A stretch of DNA of 64,000 bases from Rhizobium lusitanum. GTDB taxonomy: Bacteria > Pseudomonadota > Alphaproteobacteria > Rhizobiales > Rhizobiaceae. The notes beneath the pieces were generated by a model. It did no database searches. It saw only the letters and a program-made list of their open reading frames with translations, and had not been told where the DNA came from. The position numbers and the translations under genes were made by a program. Location of the stretch: positions 2,021,501-2,085,500 of the forward strand of contig NZ_CP050308.1 of assembly GCF_014189535.1 (NCBI RefSeq), in the 5' to 3' direction. Below are positions 60,902 through 64,000 of this stretch, piece after piece. Each line of letters opens with the position of its first letter. Within the stretch, counting starts at the first letter, position 1.

Positions 60902-61274
60902 AATGTTATATCTCTGGGGCTGGGGCGCACTATAAAGTAAACACGCCAATTACGTTTGGCGCGCTCTTACCCTTTTTTTCGCGTTTGCGAAAGGGGGGGA
61001 GGCGAGAAAGCAATGGCGAGCCTGCTTTTGCGCGTCACGAATACATCAATCTCGCGCTCGCCGATAGTAACTGCGACCAGTTGGCAACGGCTACAAAGCA
61101 GCGAGATGGCCTTGCTTGACATACCTTCGGATACGTCTCTAGAGTTTGGCTTGCGTCTCTGTAAAACCACAGAGGGTTCCGCATCAAGCCGTAGCTACCA
61201 GCATGTAGAGGTTCCAATGCGCCGATTCACTTCTCACGAAAATCACATTCGAAATTCTGAGAAGTTGAGGGTTC
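60902..61274. other. Divergent gap between typA and the Tet(M)-like gene
   Basis: These 373 bases hold an inverted repeat (CGCCAA/TTGGCG, 60944-60961) next to typA, a run of seven T (60973-60979) and a G7 run, the candidate promoter of the Tet(M)-like gene (61115-61144), a 6-base hairpin (61157-61174) and a possible leader frame from 61217. Frames covering the gap show no protein features. Confidence 0.6.
61115..61144 (+). promoter_or_regulatory. Candidate promoter of the Tet(M)-like gene
   Basis: CTTGAC (61115-61120), an exact match to the rhizobial -35 consensus, is followed after 18 bases by CTAGAG (61139-61144). It would leave a leader of about 125 bases before the ATG at 61275. Confidence 0.45.
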
Positions 61275-63263
61275 ATGCGCACTTTGAATCTGGGCATCCT
61301 GGCCCATGTAGACGCAGGCAAGACTAGCCTTACCGAACGGCTGCTTTTTGATACTGGCATCATCGACAAGCTTGGCAGCGTCGATACCGGTAGTACACAA
61401 ACGGATAGCCTCGAACTCGAACGGCAACGTGGCATCACTATCAGGGCTGCCGTCGTGTCTTTCACCATCGGCAATACCGTCGTCAATCTCATCGACACGC
61501 CCGGTCACCCTGACTTCATTGCTGAGGTCGAGCGGGTGCTTGGATTGCTGGACGCAGCAGTGGTCGTTGTTTCGGCGGTCGAAGGCGTGCAAGCGCAGAC
61601 GCGCGTGCTGGTGCGGGCGCTGCAACGTCTTTCCGTCCCGTTCCTGTTCTTCATTAATAAGGTCGATCGCCTCGGCGCGCGCTATGATGAGGTGCTGGAG
61701 GCCATTGCCAACCAACTGCCTGTTCGGCCCATCGCCATGTCGGCCGTCATCGATGCCGGCAGCAAACTTGCCCGGGTCGAGGCAGTCGACCTCGGAGGTG
61801 AACCAGTTTTCACGACCTTATGCGAAACACTGGCGGAAAACGACGACGCGCTGCTGGGCGACTATGTCCTGGCCCCTGATCGTCTAAGCACCGAAAGGCT
61901 TGGACGTTGCCTGGCCGACCAGGTCGCCAAAGGCCTGGTGCATCCGGCATTTGCGGGAGCCGCAACGACCGGCGTTGGCGTGCCTGCCCTGGCATCGGCC
62001 ATTGCGACAATCCTCCCCCACCGTCGGCTCGACCCGGACGGCCCGGTCGTCGGAAAAATCTTCAAAATCGAGCGCGGATGGGGCGGCGAAAAACTGTCCT
62101 ATATCGACCTGAAATCCGGCACGATCCAGCTCCGACAATATCTGAACTTGCCCAAAGGCCCGGCGAGGGTAACCGGAATTCATGTTTTCGAAGCCGGCCG
62201 TATTGATACCGTTGCCAGCCTCCGCGCTGGGCAGATCGCCCGCATCAGTGGACTTGGCAGTGCCAGGACAGGCGACATGGTGGGAACCGACCTGCTCTCG
62301 GCTGGTCGGCACCAGTTTGCCCCACCGACCCTTGAAACCTGCGTCCGAGCCAAGCGGCCCTCCGACAATGCGGCGCTCTGGTTGGCGCTGAACCAGTTGG
62401 CCGAACAGGATCCCCTGATCAATCTGCGCAGAAACGAGGATGCGAACGAAGTCTTCGTGTCGCTCTATGGCGAAGTGCAAAAGGAAGTCATCCAGTCGAC
62501 CCTGCTGACGGACTTCGGTCTTGAGGCAATGTTTGAGGCGAGCACGGTCATCTGCGTGGAAAGGCTCGTCGGAAGCGGGACCGGCCTCGAAATCATCTTC
62601 AAGGAGCCGAATCCATTTATCGCGACCGTTGGACTGCGTGTTGAACCGCGACCGGAAGGGGCGGGCAACAGCTTCGCGCTGGAAGTGGACTTGGGTCAGA
62701 TGCCTGCAAGCTTCTACCGGGCGGTCGAGGAAACCGTATTCGAAACGCTGAAGCAGGGTATCCTCGGCTGGCAGATCATCGATTGCCATGTGGCTATGAC
62801 CTCGGCCCGGCAGAGTTCCCCGACGAGCACCGCCGCTGACTTCCGGCAATTGACCCCTCTGGTGCTGGCAACGGCTCTATCGGCCGCGCAAACCGTTGTA
62901 TGTGAACCGGTCGACCGCTTTTACGTTGAAGCTCCTGCGGCGACGTTGAACGGCCTGCTCACCTTGCTTGCGAAATCCGGTGCATCCACGAAGGATTCCG
63001 TGATTGCCAATGGGGTGGTCCGACTGGAAGGCACGATAGCGTCTGCGATGATCCAAAGCATCCAGCACCAGGTTCCAGGGCTGACGAGCGGCATGGGGAC
63101 CATGGAAACGTCCTTTGACCATTATGCCCCAGCGGCTGGCTCGCAGCGGTCGCGCCGGCGCTCTGGCCCCGATCCGTTCAATCGTACTGAATATCTGCTT
63201 CGCATGCGTCGTAATCTCGCCGGGACTAACCCGGCGATCGAAAAGGGAGATTGGTCGTCGTGA
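61275..63263 (+). CDS. Tet(M)/Tet(O)-like ribosomal protection GTPase
   Basis: This 662-residue EF-G paralogue begins MRTLNLGILAHVDAGKTSLTERLL with the P-loop AHVDAGKT, followed by RGITIRAAVVSF, DTPGHPDFIAEVER and NKVDR. Domain order and length match the tetracycline ribosomal protection family, which removes tetracycline from the ribosome. The best resemblance is to the OtrA/Tet-type group common in soil bacteria. The start is preceded by GAGGG. Resistance is predicted from family only; some members may have other ribosomal roles. Confidence 0.85.
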   Translation: MRTLNLGILAHVDAGKTSLTERLLFDTGIIDKLGSVDTGSTQTDSLELERQRGITIRAAVVSFTIGNTVVNLIDTPGHPDFIAEVERVLGLLDAAVVVVSAVEGVQAQTRVLVRALQRLSVPFLFFINKVDRLGARYDEVLEAIANQLPVRPIAMSAVIDAGSKLARVEAVDLGGEPVFTTLCETLAENDDALLGDYVLAPDRLSTERLGRCLADQVAKGLVHPAFAGAATTGVGVPALASAIATILPHRRLDPDGPVVGKIFKIERGWGGEKLSYIDLKSGTIQLRQYLNLPKGPARVTGIHVFEAGRIDTVASLRAGQIARISGLGSARTGDMVGTDLLSAGRHQFAPPTLETCVRAKRPSDNAALWLALNQLAEQDPLINLRRNEDANEVFVSLYGEVQKEVIQSTLLTDFGLEAMFEASTVICVERLVGSGTGLEIIFKEPNPFIATVGLRVEPRPEGAGNSFALEVDLGQMPASFYRAVEETVFETLKQGILGWQIIDCHVAMTSARQSSPTSTAADFRQLTPLVLATALSAAQTVVCEPVDRFYVEAPAATLNGLLTLLAKSGASTKDSVIANGVVRLEGTIASAMIQSIQHQVPGLTSGMGTMETSFDHYAPAAGSQRSRRRSGPDPFNRTEYLLRMRRNLAGTNPAIEKGDWSS

Positions 63264-63272
63264 ATGGCACAG

Positions 63273-63303
63273 AGATGATAGGCGCTTCAAACGCCTATCA
63301 TCT
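63273..63303. terminator. Convergent terminator hairpin
   Basis: AGATGATAGGCG pairs perfectly with CGCCTATCATCT (12 bases) around a 7-base loop. It lies between the stops of two convergent genes, 9 bases after the Tet(M)-like gene, and can serve both strands. Confidence 0.7.
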
Positions 63304-63336
63304 TGCGCGGAATGGGGCTACGCCCGACAGCAAAGA

Positions 63337-64000
63337 TCAGGCCGCCAGCCCCTTCTTCCTCAGCATCGCATCCGGGCTCGGCAGCTTGCCGCGGAAAGCC
63401 TTGTAGGCGTCTTCCGGGTCGATCGAGCCGCCGACGGAATAGATGTTGGCCTTGAGTTTCTCGGCCATCTCCGCGTTGAAGGCGTCGCCGGTTTCCTCGA
63501 AGGCGGAGAAGGCGTCGGCGTCGAGTACCTCCGACCACATGTAGGAATAATAGCCGGCCGAATAGCCGTCGCCGGCGAAGACGTGCTGGAAGTGTGGCGT
63601 CGCGTGGCGCATGACGATCGATTTCGGCATCCCGATTTCCGACAGCACCTCGGCCTGTACCGCCATCGGGTCTTCGACGGCACCACGCGTGTGGAAGGCC
63701 ATGTCGACCAATGCCGACGAGGTGAATTCCACGGTGTTGAAGCCGGCATTGAAGGTGCGGGCGGCGAGAACCTTGTCGAGCAGCGCCTGCGGGATCGGCG
63801 CGCCGGTCTCGTAATGCACGGCATATTGCTTGAGGATCGCCGGCACGGTCAGCCAATGCTCATAGAGCTGCGACGGCAGTTCGACGAAATCGCGGGACAC
63901 GCCGGTGCCCGCAACCGAGGGATAGGTGACGTTGGAGAGCATGCCGTGCAGCGCATGGCCGAATTCGTGGAACAGCGTGCGGGCATCATCGAGCGATAGC
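63337..64000 (-). CDS. M3 family oligopeptidase, C-terminal part (cut by window edge)
   Basis: About 220 residues of the C-terminal half are visible; the rest lies beyond position 64000. The zinc motif HEFGH is at 63955-63969, preceded by LDDARTLF and followed by ALHGMLSNVTYPSVAGTGVSRDFVELPSQ, typical of the M3 (oligopeptidase A / Dcp) family, which degrades short peptides in the cytoplasm. The third zinc ligand region follows near DFVELPSQLYEHW. The stop is at 63337. The family is certain; prlC versus dcp cannot be told from this part. Confidence 0.93.
   Translation of the reverse strand, partial: LSLDDARTLFHEFGHALHGMLSNVTYPSVAGTGVSRDFVELPSQLYEHWLTVPAILKQYAVHYETGAPIPQALLDKVLAARTFNAGFNTVEFTSSALVDMAFHTRGAVEDPMAVQAEVLSEIGMPKSIVMRHATPHFQHVFAGDGYSAGYYSYMWSEVLDADAFSAFEETGDAFNAEMAEKLKANIYSVGGSIDPEDAYKAFRGKLPSPDAMLRKKGLAA

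Noticed and set aside
60956..61216. Long plus-strand frame in the typA/Tet(M) gap
   Set aside because: It runs through the candidate promoter and has no coding character; only its last 36 codons are kept as a possible leader frame.

Overview
The window is chromosomal core sequence from an alphaproteobacterium of the Rhizobiaceae, most likely Rhizobium sensu lato. The evidence is the high GC content, the F1 ATP synthase order atpHAGDC without F0 genes, the long mdh-sucC-sucD-odhA-odhB-lpdA run, sdhCDAB, a Mic60/mitofilin gene between hemD and hemY, an Omp19-like lipoprotein, and short palindromic repeats that look like rhizobial intergenic mosaic elements. I see no tRNA, rRNA, CRISPR array, prophage or insertion sequence. 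Genus-level placement is inference from gene content.

Layout. 1-10.3 kb is the more accessory part: a cut-off short-chain dehydrogenase, a GlpR-type regulator with glpD, a divergent soxR / flavin reductase pair sharing a SoxR box, a membrane acyltransferase, and a three-gene catabolic operon (iron alcohol dehydrogenase, aldehyde dehydrogenase, enolase-superfamily enzyme) facing a LysR regulator. 10.3-15.5 kb is the ATP synthase F1 operon with a structured leader. 15.5-23.6 kb holds priA, xerC, small membrane proteins, a kinase/acyltransferase pair, a TraB/GumN protein and a DUF2867 protein. 23.6-39.2 kb is a long minus-strand run for the lower TCA cycle (malate dehydrogenase, succinyl-CoA synthetase, 2-oxoglutarate dehydrogenase E1/E2/E3), interleaved with several small genes of unknown role. 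39.2-45 kb has zapE, an Omp19-like protease-inhibitor lipoprotein and sdhCDAB. 45-49 kb is a tsaD-gpsA-YciI-EVE-methyltransferase operon. 49-55 kb is hemC-hemD-(Mic60)-hemY followed by terB and a glutamine amidotransferase. 55-64 kb carries a poly-gamma-glutamate-hydrolase-like gene, an MFS exporter, yggT/DUF167, ppa, a GNAT acetyltransferase, typA, a Tet(M)-like ribosomal protection GTPase, and the end of an M3 oligopeptidase gene.

Together the genes cover respiration (TCA cycle, complex II, ATP synthase), tetrapyrrole synthesis, and translation or chromosome maintenance. I found no clear undescribed defence or mobile system. The most useful anomalies are a one-base frameshift in the Mic60 gene, a probable CTG start in xerC, a textbook SoxR operator, structured intercistronic regions in the atp and suc-odh operons, repeats placed inside operons (including between sdhC and sdhD), genes of unknown function embedded in the TCA operon, and a chromosomal Tet(M)-like gene with its own leader.
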